DNA from: Poriferisphaera corsica
GTDB lineage: Bacteria > Planctomycetota > Phycisphaerae > Phycisphaerales > Phycisphaeraceae
Direction of reading: 5' to 3'
DNA: 64,000 nt
Assembly (NCBI RefSeq): GCF_007747445.1
Contig: NZ_CP036425.1
Coordinates: 2,650,175-2,714,174 of the forward strand
In this document: piece after piece, positions 19,671-30,217 of the stretch
How positions within the stretch are numbered: position 1 is the first letter of the stretch
Layout: the number at the start of each line of letters is the position of its first letter
Notes under the pieces: generated by a model
Told to the model about the DNA's origin: nothing
What the model saw: the letters and a program-made list of their open reading frames with translations, nothing else
Database searches by the model: none
Position numbers and translations under genes: made by a program

Positions 19671-22400
19671 ATGCAACAATTCCCCCCCTACATCCGCGGC
19701 ATCACCAGTACCATCATCTTCCTCACGGCTGTATGGGTACAATCGCCCACCACCCTCTCTGCCCAAGATGATTCACCACCCGTCCCCACTTCCCCGCTAC
19801 TCACTAAAATCCTCAACGATCCGATCAACTCTCCAAAAGATCAACGCCGACTTGCTCTATTTCATGGCCGATACGATCTACTCGACAACAATGAACTCAC
19901 TCCCACAGAAGCCGCCCAACTCGCCATACAGCAATACAATCTCAATCACCCCTCACTAACCGATCCACAAACACCAGCCAACCTCCGAGCCAAAGCTGCT
20001 CTTCTTAAAGGCAATCCTAATCAAACGCTACAACTCATCCCTAACCCGCGATCCATCATCGAGCGCCACCTCGTATCCCTCGCATATCTAGATCTCGGCC
20101 AACCTCAAAACGCAATCAAAAACCTGCAATCTATCCGAAAGATAGCCTCAACTCGAAAACTCATTGCCCCCATCAACATCATCGCTGCCGCCGAATCACT
20201 CGTCCTTCTCGCTCGTCTTGAAGGCCGCCCCGCTCAAGACTGGCAACTCGCGCTAAACCTCCTCACAAAAATCCACCAAGAACAAGATCCTCTTTATTGG
20301 CCAGCCTTCATCTCCGAGGCCAAACTCCTCTACCTCAAAGACAACCGTCACGCAGCCATTGATGCCCTCACACATACACTATCGCTCAACCCCAACGCCT
20401 CCGAAGCCTGGCATCTCCTCGGCGTCATGTCCGCCGAATCATTCGACTTCAAACGCGCAAATGACGCCGCGCGCCGCCTACGCACACTCTCCCCCGATCA
20501 CCCCCTCGCAACCATCATCGAAGCACGCGCCTTTCTCACTCAACGTGATCATCAACGTGCCTTACATACCATCAACCAGGCCCTTGAAATATTCCCCAAT
20601 CATCGTCAGCTTATCGCCCTCAAAGCCGCCGCATACGCTACCGCCTTCGATGACAAGCAATACAACCAAACACTCACCCAACTCGATAACCTCATGCCCA
20701 ACTCACACCTCGGTTATCTCGAAGCTGGCCGCTACCTCTCACTGGACCGCCAATACGCCCTCGCTCAAACTGCCCTCAACCTAGCCGCCAAACGCCTTCC
20801 CAATGATGCTGAGCCTGTCACCGAGCTCGGCCTACTCCTTATCCAAGACGGTCAACTCGTCCTCGCCCATCAAACCCTCACACGCTCCGCTCAACTCGAT
20901 CCTTTCAACCGACGAGCCGTCAATTCACTACAACTCGTCCAAGACCTCCTTTCCTACAAAACCATTGAAACACCTCACTTCACCATCCGCTACAAGCCCG
21001 GCATCGACCACGTCCTCGCCACTGATATCTCTCAACAAGCTGAAGCCATCTACACCGCCGTCACTTCCTTCTACAAGCACCAACCCGAACGAAAAACCCA
21101 GATCGACATCCTCCCCGATGAAGAATCCTTCGGTGTCCGCATCACCGGCATGCCCGAGATATGGACCGTAGCCGCCGCCACAGGCGATTGCATCGCGCTC
21201 ACCCCACCACGCTCCGGTGCCAAACAACGAGGCTCCTACGACTGGTATAACGTCATACAACACGAATTCACCCACACAGTCACACTCTCCCTAACCAATA
21301 ACCGCATCCCACACTGGCTCACTGAAGCCTGCGCAGTCGAACTCGAAATCACCGAACGTGATTTCGAAACCGCCAAACTCCTCTCTTGGGCACTCAGCGA
21401 AAATAAACTCTTCGACTATAACAACATTAACTGGGGCTTTGTTCGCCCCGAAACCGACTACGATCGCTCACTCGCCTACGCACAAGCCAACTGGATGCTC
21501 CAATACATCATTGAGACCTACTCCCATGATGCCCTCCTTAACCTGCTCGCCCTTTACCGCACCGGCACCTCCGACTCAGACGGCCTCCATCAAATCACCG
21601 GCCTCTCAACCACTGAATTCATGACAAATTTCAAACAATGGGCCACAAAAGAAGTCACCGCCTGGGGCCTTGATCAATCCACATCCCCACTTCCTAAAGA
21701 AACCGCACAAAGCCTAAACACACTCCCTCTTGATCAGCTCCGCGCAAAGCTCGCCGACTACCCCGACAATCCACTACTCTTGCACACACTCTCGAAAAAA
21801 CTCCATCAGCAAGTCAAAACCCTCCGTGACAACCCAACCATACAAAATCTCGAAAACGAGCAGCAACTCACCATCGAATTACTAGCCATCCTCGATCATT
21901 TCCAAAAACTCCACCCCATCGACACATACCCCGCACGCCTCCAAGCGGAGCTTACCCTCAACAGCACTAAATCTAATCGTCTAATAGACTCACTCAAACG
22001 TCTCGACAGCACCGAACAGGCCAAAGGCAACTGGTCTTATCAGCTCGCCAAACGTTTTCGTAAACAAACCGATTACCCCAAAGCCCTCAAATACATTGCC
22101 CGCGCTCTTCACCGCGAGCCCTACAATCCCTCATACCGCCAGTTTGCCGCCGCCCTTGCAATCCAGGCCACCGATCTCTCAGCCGCAGAGCACCACCTCA
22201 CCATGCTCACCTACCTCGAACCCGAGCAATACACCCATCACCTCCGTCTCGCCGCGTTCTTTAAAAAAACAGGCCACCCCGACAAAGCTCTCCAAGCCGC
22301 CCGCAAAGCCAAAAACCTCAACCCCAAGATCAATCTCACACCCTTCCTCACCCTCAACACGCTCGCCCCTTCATCGCTCAATAATAAAGCGGCCCCCTAA
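19671..22400 (+). CDS. TPR-repeat protein with peptidase-MA-like zinc domain, exported
   Basis: 909 aa. A signal peptide (hydrophobic 10-30) is followed by degenerate TPR repeats (about 60-420), with repeated NPNASEAWHLLG-like units. A gluzincin domain of the peptidase MA type follows: HEFTH is at residues 531-535 and the third zinc ligand lies in HWLTEACAVELE. More TPR-like helices run to the C-terminus. Such proteins are common in planctomycetes. The zinc motif is intact, so catalysis is plausible; the substrate is unknown. It overlaps the convergent ispD by 4 nt. Confidence 0.85.
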   Translation: MQQFPPYIRGITSTIIFLTAVWVQSPTTLSAQDDSPPVPTSPLLTKILNDPINSPKDQRRLALFHGRYDLLDNNELTPTEAAQLAIQQYNLNHPSLTDPQTPANLRAKAALLKGNPNQTLQLIPNPRSIIERHLVSLAYLDLGQPQNAIKNLQSIRKIASTRKLIAPINIIAAAESLVLLARLEGRPAQDWQLALNLLTKIHQEQDPLYWPAFISEAKLLYLKDNRHAAIDALTHTLSLNPNASEAWHLLGVMSAESFDFKRANDAARRLRTLSPDHPLATIIEARAFLTQRDHQRALHTINQALEIFPNHRQLIALKAAAYATAFDDKQYNQTLTQLDNLMPNSHLGYLEAGRYLSLDRQYALAQTALNLAAKRLPNDAEPVTELGLLLIQDGQLVLAHQTLTRSAQLDPFNRRAVNSLQLVQDLLSYKTIETPHFTIRYKPGIDHVLATDISQQAEAIYTAVTSFYKHQPERKTQIDILPDEESFGVRITGMPEIWTVAAATGDCIALTPPRSGAKQRGSYDWYNVIQHEFTHTVTLSLTNNRIPHWLTEACAVELEITERDFETAKLLSWALSENKLFDYNNINWGFVRPETDYDRSLAYAQANWMLQYIIETYSHDALLNLLALYRTGTSDSDGLHQITGLSTTEFMTNFKQWATKEVTAWGLDQSTSPLPKETAQSLNTLPLDQLRAKLADYPDNPLLLHTLSKKLHQQVKTLRDNPTIQNLENEQQLTIELLAILDHFQKLHPIDTYPARLQAELTLNSTKSNRLIDSLKRLDSTEQAKGNWSYQLAKRFRKQTDYPKALKYIARALHREPYNPSYRQFAAALAIQATDLSAAEHHLTMLTYLEPEQYTHHLRLAAFFKKTGHPDKALQAARKAKNLNPKINLTPFLTLNTLAPSSLNNKAAP

Positions 22401-23251
22401 TCCTCATCCTCATCTCCAAACAACCGTTTTTTCGCCAACCCAGCGGCTGCCTTGGTTTCACGTTTCTCCAACAGCGCCTCAGCTAGTTCCGCATCTTCAC
22501 GCCGTGTAATTTTAAAATTCGTACTCTCTCCCTCCACCACATAAACATCAATCCCCATGGCCTCGACCAAACTCGCATCATCCGTGATCCCGTTGCCATC
22601 CATCTCGCCATCTCTAATTTGCGCGTAGGCTTTCTTCATCAATCCAACCGCCACAACCTGTGGCGTCTGCACTTCAACCATCGCCTCTCTGCTGACCGTC
22701 TCTACAACCCGCTGCACAGGCACAGAAACCTTCCCAGCACTTCCCAAAATCGCATCCGCCAACACGTCATCCGCCCCACCCACTTCCAAGCCTGCATCTG
22801 CAACTTTCTTAAGCGTCGCGTTCACAGCCACACCAGGAATCACCGCATCATGCCTCTCACATGCCGTAAACACCCGCTCAATCATCTCGCCACTCGCCAG
22901 CGGCCTTGCCGCATCATGCACCGCCACATGCGTCACCACATCATCCACCGCTTCCAGCGCGTTCATCACCGTTTCCCAACGTTCCTTCTTTCCACCTGCC
23001 ACAATTTTCACACCCATAAACCCAAGCTTATCCCCATACCTCATTCTAAACTCACCCACCTGATCTGGATTGACCGCCAAGATCACTTGATGCACATCAT
23101 GATGATGCAAAAACAATTCAATCGCGCGCAAAAACACCGGCTTCCCCGCCAGCACCATCTCCACCTTACTACCACCACCAGCGATCTCTTGCCCCCCTTC
23201 AACAAACCGCTTTCCAATCCCCGCAGCCGGTATGATCACAGCAATCTTCAT
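22397..23251 (-). CDS. ispD: 2-C-methyl-D-erythritol 4-phosphate cytidylyltransferase
   Basis: Third step of the MEP isoprenoid pathway, transferring CMP to methylerythritol phosphate. 284 aa, longer than usual (about 230). It has IIPAAGIGKRF near the N-terminus, AVHDAARPLAS, VQTPQVV and ITDDASLVEA. The excess is an insertion after the nucleotide loop (about 17-28, glycine-rich) and a C-terminal tail ending in acidic residues. The ATG at 23251 follows GAGGA; a TTG two codons upstream is less likely. Confidence 0.93.
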   Translation of the reverse strand: MKIAVIIPAAGIGKRFVEGGQEIAGGGSKVEMVLAGKPVFLRAIELFLHHHDVHQVILAVNPDQVGEFRMRYGDKLGFMGVKIVAGGKKERWETVMNALEAVDDVVTHVAVHDAARPLASGEMIERVFTACERHDAVIPGVAVNATLKKVADAGLEVGGADDVLADAILGSAGKVSVPVQRVVETVSREAMVEVQTPQVVAVGLMKKAYAQIRDGEMDGNGITDDASLVEAMGIDVYVVEGESTNFKITRREDAELAEALLEKRETKAAAGLAKKRLFGDEDED

Positions 23252-23402
23252 CTTCAATCCTCTTCAAAACATTATTCTGCAACACAAACATCTTACGCAA
23301 ACATCATACCATTTTCCGCCCTTATCAACCTCCTAATCTCATCAATTAAAAAAGCCCGCAGCAGCCGCTACGAGCGATTAATTGATTCACATTAAGACCG
23401 GC

Positions 23403-25268
23403 CTACTTCACCACAATCCCAACCGGCAATATCGTTAGCACCGGCTCATCTTTCAGCAACAACATCCCATCCAACACCCGGCTCACACTGACCCACGCCT
23501 GTTCACCCAACACCCTTTTCACGCTCTCGCCAATCAAAGTCCCACTCACATCAACTCGCTTCGCGCTCACCCCCATCACCCCATTTAAAAACTCAGGCAA
23601 ACTCACGGGCTCAGGAAAATGCTTCACATCAAAAGCTCCCTCCTCCAGCGCCAACTCACCCACCAATGCATCAATCGAATTCTTCAAATCCCCAACCTGA
23701 TCAGCCATCCCCAACTCAACTGCCTGTTGCCCTGTAAACAGCATCCCCTCATCTACCGCCTCCAAATCCATCAACCTCGACCCCCTGCCCCGCTTCACAC
23801 GATCCTTAAACTGATCATAAATATTCTGCATCGATTTCAACATCAACTCGCGCTGTTCCGTGCTGAACGGTTTCGTCGAACTAAACAAATCCCCATATTT
23901 CCCTCGACTCCTTGAAGTCACCTCCACACCAATCTTCTCATACAACCCACCCAAAATAATCTTCCCACTCACCACACCAATCGAACCCACCACACTCGAC
24001 GGCGACACAAACACTTCATCCCCCGCACATGCCATGTAATACCCACCACTCGCCGCCATACCACCAACACTCACATACACTGGCTTCTTCTCTCCTAACT
24101 CTCGAATAGATTGCCACATCACCTCACTCGCCAGCGCACTCCCGCCCGGCGAATCTATCCTTAAAACTACACCCTTCACATTCTCATCACCCTTCAACCT
24201 TGCCAACAATTTCGTAACTGTTTTGCTGCCAATCTGATCATCACTAAACATCCCATCACCCCGTGACGACTCTCCACCATAAATCGGCCCGCTGCAATGC
24301 ACCACCGCCACCGTCTCACGCGTCACCGCAGGTGCCCGCTGCTTAAACAACAGTTGAAACATCGCCATCGGGTTTCCACCCGCGCCAAAGCCGCCCCCCT
24401 CATACGCCATCCCCATCTGCTTATCCCACTGAAACCCATCACCAAATTCAATCTCCGTCACACTGATCAAGTCCCGCCTCACCAAGTGATCCACCAGCCC
24501 CGCCTCAACCAACTCCTCATCCGTCATCGCCCATGTCCGACCAAACAGTTCATCAACCTGCTCCGCCGCCATCTCTCTATTCTCCATCACTGCATTCACA
24601 ATCTGGCTATGCAAATCATCCAGCAACCCCTCAATATTTTTATTCCATGCCTCGCTCGGCTTCCGCCGCGTTAACGCCTCGTTCGCCCCCTTATACTGGC
24701 CAATCTGAAGCAACTCCGCTTTTGCACCAATCTTCTCCAGCAGTCCCGCCAAGTACATCTCTTCCACCGAAACACCCGACAATTCAATCGCACCTTTATG
24801 CTGCAATAAAACCAAATCCGCGCTGCTCGCCAGCACGTAATCTTTTGTCGAATAGGTCTCGCCAAACGCAAGCACCTTCTTTCCTGCCTCGCGTACTGCC
24901 TTCACTTCTTTCGATAGCGTTTGTACCTGCGCCAAACTCAACGACGCATCATTCATAAACAAGATCAGCCCCAAGTACCGCTCGTCATCTCGTACCGTCC
25001 GCAATTGCCCCACCACACCTTCAAGTGATGGCCCCATTTCATCTTCACTCACCCATGCAAACGGCGATGTGCCCTCGCGTAACCCGCCCGTCAATTCCAA
25101 CCACCCCACCAACACCTCCTGATCTTCCGGCACCACTTCCTCATCACTATCTTGCGCATATACCACGACACCCTGCAAAGCCATCACAACCACAATCAAA
25201 ACTCGAAGCCACCTATATCTAATCACTGGATAGCCCTTACAATTTAATGGATTAAGCAAATCTGACAT
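23403..25268 (-). CDS. sppA: Signal peptide peptidase SppA, 67K (two-domain) type
   Basis: 621 aa. The N-terminal membrane anchor is at about 18-38. Tandem S49 domains follow. The dyad is Lys193 in GQYKGANE (first domain) and Ser407 in VGGMAASGGYY (second domain), nearly the same spacing as Escherichia coli SppA (Lys209/Ser409). It degrades signal peptides at the cytoplasmic membrane with the active site outside. GGAGG lies 10 nt upstream of the ATG. A second, single-domain S49 gene opens the window, so two paralogues lie about 23 kb apart. Confidence 0.95.
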   Translation of the reverse strand: MSDLLNPLNCKGYPVIRYRWLRVLIVVVMALQGVVVYAQDSDEEVVPEDQEVLVGWLELTGGLREGTSPFAWVSEDEMGPSLEGVVGQLRTVRDDERYLGLILFMNDASLSLAQVQTLSKEVKAVREAGKKVLAFGETYSTKDYVLASSADLVLLQHKGAIELSGVSVEEMYLAGLLEKIGAKAELLQIGQYKGANEALTRRKPSEAWNKNIEGLLDDLHSQIVNAVMENREMAAEQVDELFGRTWAMTDEELVEAGLVDHLVRRDLISVTEIEFGDGFQWDKQMGMAYEGGGFGAGGNPMAMFQLLFKQRAPAVTRETVAVVHCSGPIYGGESSRGDGMFSDDQIGSKTVTKLLARLKGDENVKGVVLRIDSPGGSALASEVMWQSIRELGEKKPVYVSVGGMAASGGYYMACAGDEVFVSPSSVVGSIGVVSGKIILGGLYEKIGVEVTSRSRGKYGDLFSSTKPFSTEQRELMLKSMQNIYDQFKDRVKRGRGSRLMDLEAVDEGMLFTGQQAVELGMADQVGDLKNSIDALVGELALEEGAFDVKHFPEPVSLPEFLNGVMGVSAKRVDVSGTLIGESVKRVLGEQAWVSVSRVLDGMLLLKDEPVLTILPVGIVVK

Positions 25269-25632
25269 CGGACACGTTCCTCCGGAATTAATCGACCTAT
25301 CGAATTCTCCACCCTAATAAAACAGGCATTTCCCCACCCCCAACAGCCCTTTAGCATAACCGATAAACCCCAATACAGCACCCCAATTCTTGCTTTTCTC
25401 ATACCTGCACAAAATCGTAAAAAATTTCTCATTTGCGTATAAACCAATGTAATAACATAGCTTCCATCGCCTCAGGGACGCACCCCACAAAATCCACAAA
25501 ACAACCCCACGAACCCCAAACACCCTCAGGCGTAATAACCTCAGGCTCATAACACAAACCACTCAACTCCTCCGAATAATTTCGCCGACTTAACTGTTGA
25601 AATCATGAGCCATTTGAAAGGAGATTATTACC
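25269..25632. other. Intergenic region upstream of sppA and hpf (divergent)
   Basis: This stretch separates two divergent genes and must carry both promoters. Short minus-strand open frames here lack ribosome sites and family features. GAAAGGAG just before 25633 is the hpf ribosome site. I see no repeat or RNA. Confidence 0.5.
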
Positions 25633-25998
25633 ATGGATTGGCAAATCAGAGGCCTAAATATCAGTCTTTCAAAACCGCTTAAAAAGCATACCGAAAGCAA
25701 ATTAATAGCCCCCCTACGTAAATTCAAAAACGCCGTTAATAAAGTCGTCATCCGCTTCCAGGACGCCGACCTAGCCAACCACCACTCTGAAGTCTCAGCA
25801 AAAGCACTCGTTATCCTCAGCAACGGCCGCGTTATTGAAATCGAGCAAACTAACCGTAACTACTACGATGCAATCAACCAACTCGCTGATCGCATCAAAC
25901 TCAACGTCTCTAAAAACCTCAACAAACAACGCGACAAGCAACGCCGCGCATCGACCAGACGTGTCGGGAATCTGTTCAAACGTCGTAGTTCAAACTAA
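25633..25998 (+). CDS. Ribosome hibernation/translation-inhibitor factor, short HPF/RaiA type
   Basis: 121 aa. A beta-alpha-beta-beta-beta-alpha domain (1-100) opens with WQIRGLNISLSKPLKKHTESKL; a basic Arg/Lys/Gln-rich tail (100-121) follows. Family members bind the 30S decoding centre and silence ribosomes in stationary phase. The C-terminal dimerisation domain of long HPF is absent, so this is the short form. A strong GGAG site precedes it. Confidence 0.88.
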   Translation: MDWQIRGLNISLSKPLKKHTESKLIAPLRKFKNAVNKVVIRFQDADLANHHSEVSAKALVILSNGRVIEIEQTNRNYYDAINQLADRIKLNVSKNLNKQRDKQRRASTRRVGNLFKRRSSN

Positions 25999-26203
25999 CC
26001 ACTAACACTTAGAAATCTCTCACCGGAGTAAGCTGCGCGATTATCCATAGTTTGATGTAAAGTCTATTTTTAGACAACAGAGACATCAAATACGCGACAT
26101 GAATGTACTCAACCTACTTCTTAACGCAATAAATAATCTTGCCAAACGCTTTTTAACTCTTCTTCTTTACATGGCTGCCCAAGCAGCCTGGATTGTGACA
26201 AAG

Positions 26204-26231
26204 CACGCCCGCTGCACCGGGCGTGTTTTTT
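26204..26231 (+). terminator. Rho-independent terminator (plus strand)
   Basis: A perfect 8-bp GC-rich stem (CACGCCCG at 26204-26211 with CGGGCGTG at 26218-26225) is followed by six T. Confidence 0.9.
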
Positions 26232-26250
26232 ATATCCCTCTTTCACACTA

Positions 26251-26277
26251 AAAAAGACGCCGCTTTCGCGACGTCTT
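26251..26277 (-). terminator. Rho-independent terminator of metH
   Basis: Stem AAGACG (26254-26259) with CGTCTT (26272-26277), extended by inner GC pairs, with a T run in minus-strand sense (A run at 26250-26255). Confidence 0.8.
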
Positions 26278-26301
26278 CTAATTTACGGTTAGCCAACCTG
26301 A

Positions 26302-29300
26302 TTACACGTTAAAATACTTCGCTTCAGGATGATGCACCACAATCGCACTCGTCGATTGCTCCGGATCAATCTGCCAATTCTCCGTCAACTGACAACCAAT
26401 CCGTTCAGGCTTCAATAAACCAAACAGCTTGTCTTGATCGCTCATTTCTGGCACGGCTGGATACCCAAAACTATACCGTGATCCACGATATTTCTGTGTA
26501 AATAGCTCACGGATCTTCGGCGAATCTCCTCCATCAATCCCCATCTCCTGTCGCATCCGCTTATGCCACATCTCCGCACAACCTTCACACGCCTCAACAC
26601 CCAACCCATGCGTATATAAATACTCCTGATACGAATTCGCATCATAAAGTTTCTTCGCAACCTTCGACACCTCACTGCCCATCGTCACGCAGCTCAACCC
26701 AATCACATCTTTCTCCCCACTCTCTACGCTCTTAAAGAAATCGCTCACGCACAACCGCTTTTTATCCTTCTGTCGCGGCCATGTAAATCGCTCAATCTCC
26801 TTATCATGATCCTCTGGATCAAAAATAATCAGATCCTCCCCTTCACTCTGGCACGGCCAATACCCATACACAACCTTCGGCCGCAGCACCCCTTCATCCT
26901 TAAACCGCTTACACATATCCCTGAACAGCGGCCGCACATCATCTTCCAACTGCTGCTCATATTCCTCCGCCGTCTTTCGGCCTTTCTTAAACTGCCACTG
27001 CCCCCTAAACAATGCAACCTCATTGATAAATGGATACACCTGATTCAAATCAATTTCTTCAACAACCCGGCTGCCGAAAAACGGTACCGTTGGCACAACT
27101 ACATCTATCGCTACATCACTCTTCACAGCAACAGCCGTTCCACCTTCAGCAGATTCTGCAGCAATCTTCGCTTTTTTCTTCGCCGCGATCTCCGCCAGCT
27201 TCTTATCTGTCTCTGCACGTTTACCTAAACGCACCTCAATCTCTTCATTCAATCCATCCTGCTTCCCATCATGCATCATGTCCATCACACGCAGCCCCTC
27301 AAACGCATCCGTCCCATGGAACACATCCCCCTGATAAACCTCCCGTAAATGCGTCTCACAGTACGGCCGCGACAGCGCCGCACCACCTAAAATCATCGGA
27401 ACATCAATCCCCAAATCATTTAGTTCCTTCAAATACTCCTCCATCACATTCACACTCTTAACGAGCAAGCCCGACAACCCAATCACATCAGGTTTCAACT
27501 CCCGATACTTCTCAACAATCTCGTTGATCGGCACCTTGATCCCAATATTGTGAACCGTATACCCATTATTCGACAGAATAATATCAACAAGATTCTTGCC
27601 GATATCATGCACGTCCCCTCGAACCGTCGCTAAAAGCATCGTTCCCTTTGTCGTCCCCTCAACCTTTTCCATGAACTGCTCAAGATACGCAACAGCCGCC
27701 TTCATCACCTCCGCGCTCTGCAGCACAAACGGCAACTGCATCTGCCCACTCCCAAACAATTCACCCACAACCTTCATCCCCTCAAGCAAATGCTCATTGA
27801 TAATCTCAACCGGGGCATACTGCTTCATCGCTTCATCCAGATTACTCTCCAGATCGCGCTTTTCACCATCAATAATGTGCTTCTGTAATCGTTCTTCAAG
27901 CGGCAGCTCACTCATATCAACCTTCGTACTCACCACTGCAGCATCATCACCAAACATATCCACAAAAATCTGCAGCGGATCCTTCGTCTCCGTCCCATCT
28001 TGCAGCGTCACCGGCTCATCCGCCCAACGGTTATAAACCAAATCAAGCGCCGCATTCCATTGCGTCTCATCTATCTTCTGCTTAGGCAAAATCTTGCTTA
28101 CATGCAGAATCGCACTGTTCATGCCCACCTTTACAAGCTCAGACAAAAACACACTATTCAGTACCTGACGCGCTGCTGGTTTCAAACCAAAACTCACATT
28201 CGACAACCCGCACGTCATCTGACTCTCAGGCATAACCTCCTGAATCTGACGTGTCCCCTCAATTGTCTCCAGCGCACTACGCCTATCCTTATCCATCCCC
28301 GTCGAAATCGGCAACACCAACGGGTCAAACATTAAATCACGACCGTCTAACCCATACTTAGTCGTTGCCAAATCATACATCCGCTTTGCGATCGACAGCT
28401 TACGCTCTGCCGTACGCGCCATCGCCTCTTCTGGATCTTCATCAATACAACCAAGCACCAGCCCTGCGTTGTATTTCTTCGCAAGCCTGCACATCACCGC
28501 AAACTTCTCTTCACCATCCTCCAGATTCCCAGAGTTGATGATGCACTTACCACCCGCACACTTCAAACCCGCCTCGATCGTCGCAGGCTGCGTCGAGTCA
28601 AGCATCAACGGCGCATTCACCTGATTCACAAGCTTCTGCACCACCGTCTTCATATCCGCCTGATTATCCCGTCCCGCATAATCAACATTCACATCCACCA
28701 CATGCGAACCTTCCCTCACCATCTCCTTCGCAAGCGACATAATCTCATCCCAACTCTCCTCCTCAAGCAGCCGCTTAAACTTCCGCGACCCCGATGCATT
28801 CGTCCGCTCACCCACATTCAAAATCGACGCATCCTGCTCATACGCCACCGCCCCCATCAACGAACTCACCCCCGGCAACTCCGCCGCCTTCTTAATCTGC
28901 AGCGGCTCCTGATCTCCCACCTTCTCAACCAGCGCTTTAATATGCGCAGGCGTCGTCCCACAACAACCACCCACGATATTCAAACCATACTTCACCACAA
29001 ACTCTCCAACCTTCTCCGCAAACGGTTCCGCCTCAAGTGGAAACACCGTCTCCCCCTCCACCAACGTCGGCAACCCCGCGTTCGGCAACAAACTAATACG
29101 CTTGCGCCAATTCTCACTCAGCCACTGCACATGCTCCGCCATCTCCGTTGGCCCCGTCGCACAGTTCATCCCGACCGACAAAATCGGATACCCATCCAGC
29201 GCCGCCGCAACACCCGCAATATCTGTCCCCACCAGCGTCGTACCAAACTGCTCAATCGTCACCTGCACCATGATCGGCACATCGCCCTCACCATCAACGT

Positions 29301-29856
29301 CAGGCTTCAACCCCTTCTCCGCTAGCGCCTCAATAGCTGCATTCACCACACACTTCACTTGGAGAATATCCTGCGCCGTCTCAATCAACAGCACATCCGC
29401 ACCACCATCAACAAGCCCCCTCACCTGCTCCTTATAACTCTCCAGCATCTCATCCCACCCAATCTGACCCAGCGAAATCAGTTTCGTGCCCGGCCCGATC
29501 GACCCCACCACAAACCGTGGCTTCTCATCTGTCGCCCACTTCTCACACGCCTGCTTCGCCGTCTCTGCCGCCAGTCTATTCAATTCATAGACACGATCAC
29601 TCAGATCTTGATCTTCCATCGTATGAATCGACGAGTTAAACGAGTCCGTCTCCACCGCATCCGCGCCCGCTTCCAGATACTCCTCATGGATCTGCTGGAT
29701 CAGCTCCGGCCTCGTCAGCAGCAGCACCTCCGTACAATTCTCACGCCCCAGATAGTCCTTCTCAAGATCCAATCCCTTGATCTTGTGAATACTCGTACCC
29801 ATCGCGCCATCCAAAAACAGCACGCGCTTCTTCAGTTGTTCAACAAACTGGCTCAT
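26302..29856 (-). CDS. metH: Cobalamin-dependent methionine synthase
   Basis: 1184 aa, close to the usual 1227. All four modules are present. The homocysteine domain has zinc cysteines Cys298/Cys299 in GGCCGTTPAHI. A pterin-binding domain with NVGERTNASGSRKFKR lies near 347-362. The B12 domain has the lower-ligand histidine His750 in DVHDIGK. The C-terminal reactivation domain has RYSFGYPAVPEM. It methylates homocysteine from methyltetrahydrofolate via methylcobalamin, with AdoMet-dependent rescue. No cobalamin or SAH riboswitch is recognisable upstream. Confidence 0.97.
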   Translation of the reverse strand: MSQFVEQLKKRVLFLDGAMGTSIHKIKGLDLEKDYLGRENCTEVLLLTRPELIQQIHEEYLEAGADAVETDSFNSSIHTMEDQDLSDRVYELNRLAAETAKQACEKWATDEKPRFVVGSIGPGTKLISLGQIGWDEMLESYKEQVRGLVDGGADVLLIETAQDILQVKCVVNAAIEALAEKGLKPDVDGEGDVPIMVQVTIEQFGTTLVGTDIAGVAAALDGYPILSVGMNCATGPTEMAEHVQWLSENWRKRISLLPNAGLPTLVEGETVFPLEAEPFAEKVGEFVVKYGLNIVGGCCGTTPAHIKALVEKVGDQEPLQIKKAAELPGVSSLMGAVAYEQDASILNVGERTNASGSRKFKRLLEEESWDEIMSLAKEMVREGSHVVDVNVDYAGRDNQADMKTVVQKLVNQVNAPLMLDSTQPATIEAGLKCAGGKCIINSGNLEDGEEKFAVMCRLAKKYNAGLVLGCIDEDPEEAMARTAERKLSIAKRMYDLATTKYGLDGRDLMFDPLVLPISTGMDKDRRSALETIEGTRQIQEVMPESQMTCGLSNVSFGLKPAARQVLNSVFLSELVKVGMNSAILHVSKILPKQKIDETQWNAALDLVYNRWADEPVTLQDGTETKDPLQIFVDMFGDDAAVVSTKVDMSELPLEERLQKHIIDGEKRDLESNLDEAMKQYAPVEIINEHLLEGMKVVGELFGSGQMQLPFVLQSAEVMKAAVAYLEQFMEKVEGTTKGTMLLATVRGDVHDIGKNLVDIILSNNGYTVHNIGIKVPINEIVEKYRELKPDVIGLSGLLVKSVNVMEEYLKELNDLGIDVPMILGGAALSRPYCETHLREVYQGDVFHGTDAFEGLRVMDMMHDGKQDGLNEEIEVRLGKRAETDKKLAEIAAKKKAKIAAESAEGGTAVAVKSDVAIDVVVPTVPFFGSRVVEEIDLNQVYPFINEVALFRGQWQFKKGRKTAEEYEQQLEDDVRPLFRDMCKRFKDEGVLRPKVVYGYWPCQSEGEDLIIFDPEDHDKEIERFTWPRQKDKKRLCVSDFFKSVESGEKDVIGLSCVTMGSEVSKVAKKLYDANSYQEYLYTHGLGVEACEGCAEMWHKRMRQEMGIDGGDSPKIRELFTQKYRGSRYSFGYPAVPEMSDQDKLFGLLKPERIGCQLTENWQIDPEQSTSAIVVHHPEAKYFNV

Positions 29857-30217
29857 AGCATCCCTTTTCCATTTTTCTCACCGCGGCGCCAACTTCCCAA
29901 TCAGCCGCCACAGTACACTTTTTGCAAATCGTATAACACATCCCATCTCCCCTCTTCTCTTCTCCCTCCCTCTCATCTGCCCCACATCCTCCTCCCTGGC
30001 ACTCCGCCCCTCACACCCATCAAACCACACCCTCACCACTTTATTCCATCCGTATATCCGGATGTACGGATATATTACAGCCGCCCTCCCCTACAATCAA
30101 CCGCAAACCTCGCTCTCACCCCCATTTAACACCTCAAAGCCGCAAAAACACGCGCAACTCGCCCCTATTTCCGCTACCCTATCCTCTCATTCAAGCACCC
30201 AACGAAAGGATTCGCCC
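29857..30217. other. Divergent intergenic region metH/uppP
   Basis: About 360 nt, C-rich on the plus strand. It must hold promoters for both flanking genes, but I cannot pick convincing hexamers. AAGGA at 30206-30210 is the uppP ribosome site. Confidence 0.5.

Larger units (their letters stand above)
25999..26301. other. Intergenic region with two terminators
   Basis: Between the convergent hpf-like gene and metH lies about 300 nt with no convincing protein gene. The 200 nt before the plus-strand terminator could be a long 3' UTR or a small RNA. A 50-codon frame at 26099-26251 runs through the terminator and is rejected. Confidence 0.5.

Noticed and set aside
26099-26251. A 50-codon open frame between the hpf-like gene and metH
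   Set aside because: It runs through a strong terminator (26204-26231) and its stop lies behind the T run; no ribosome site.
29857-30217. Cobalamin, SAM or SAH riboswitch upstream of metH
   Set aside because: No recognisable B12 box or SAH/SAM core in either orientation.
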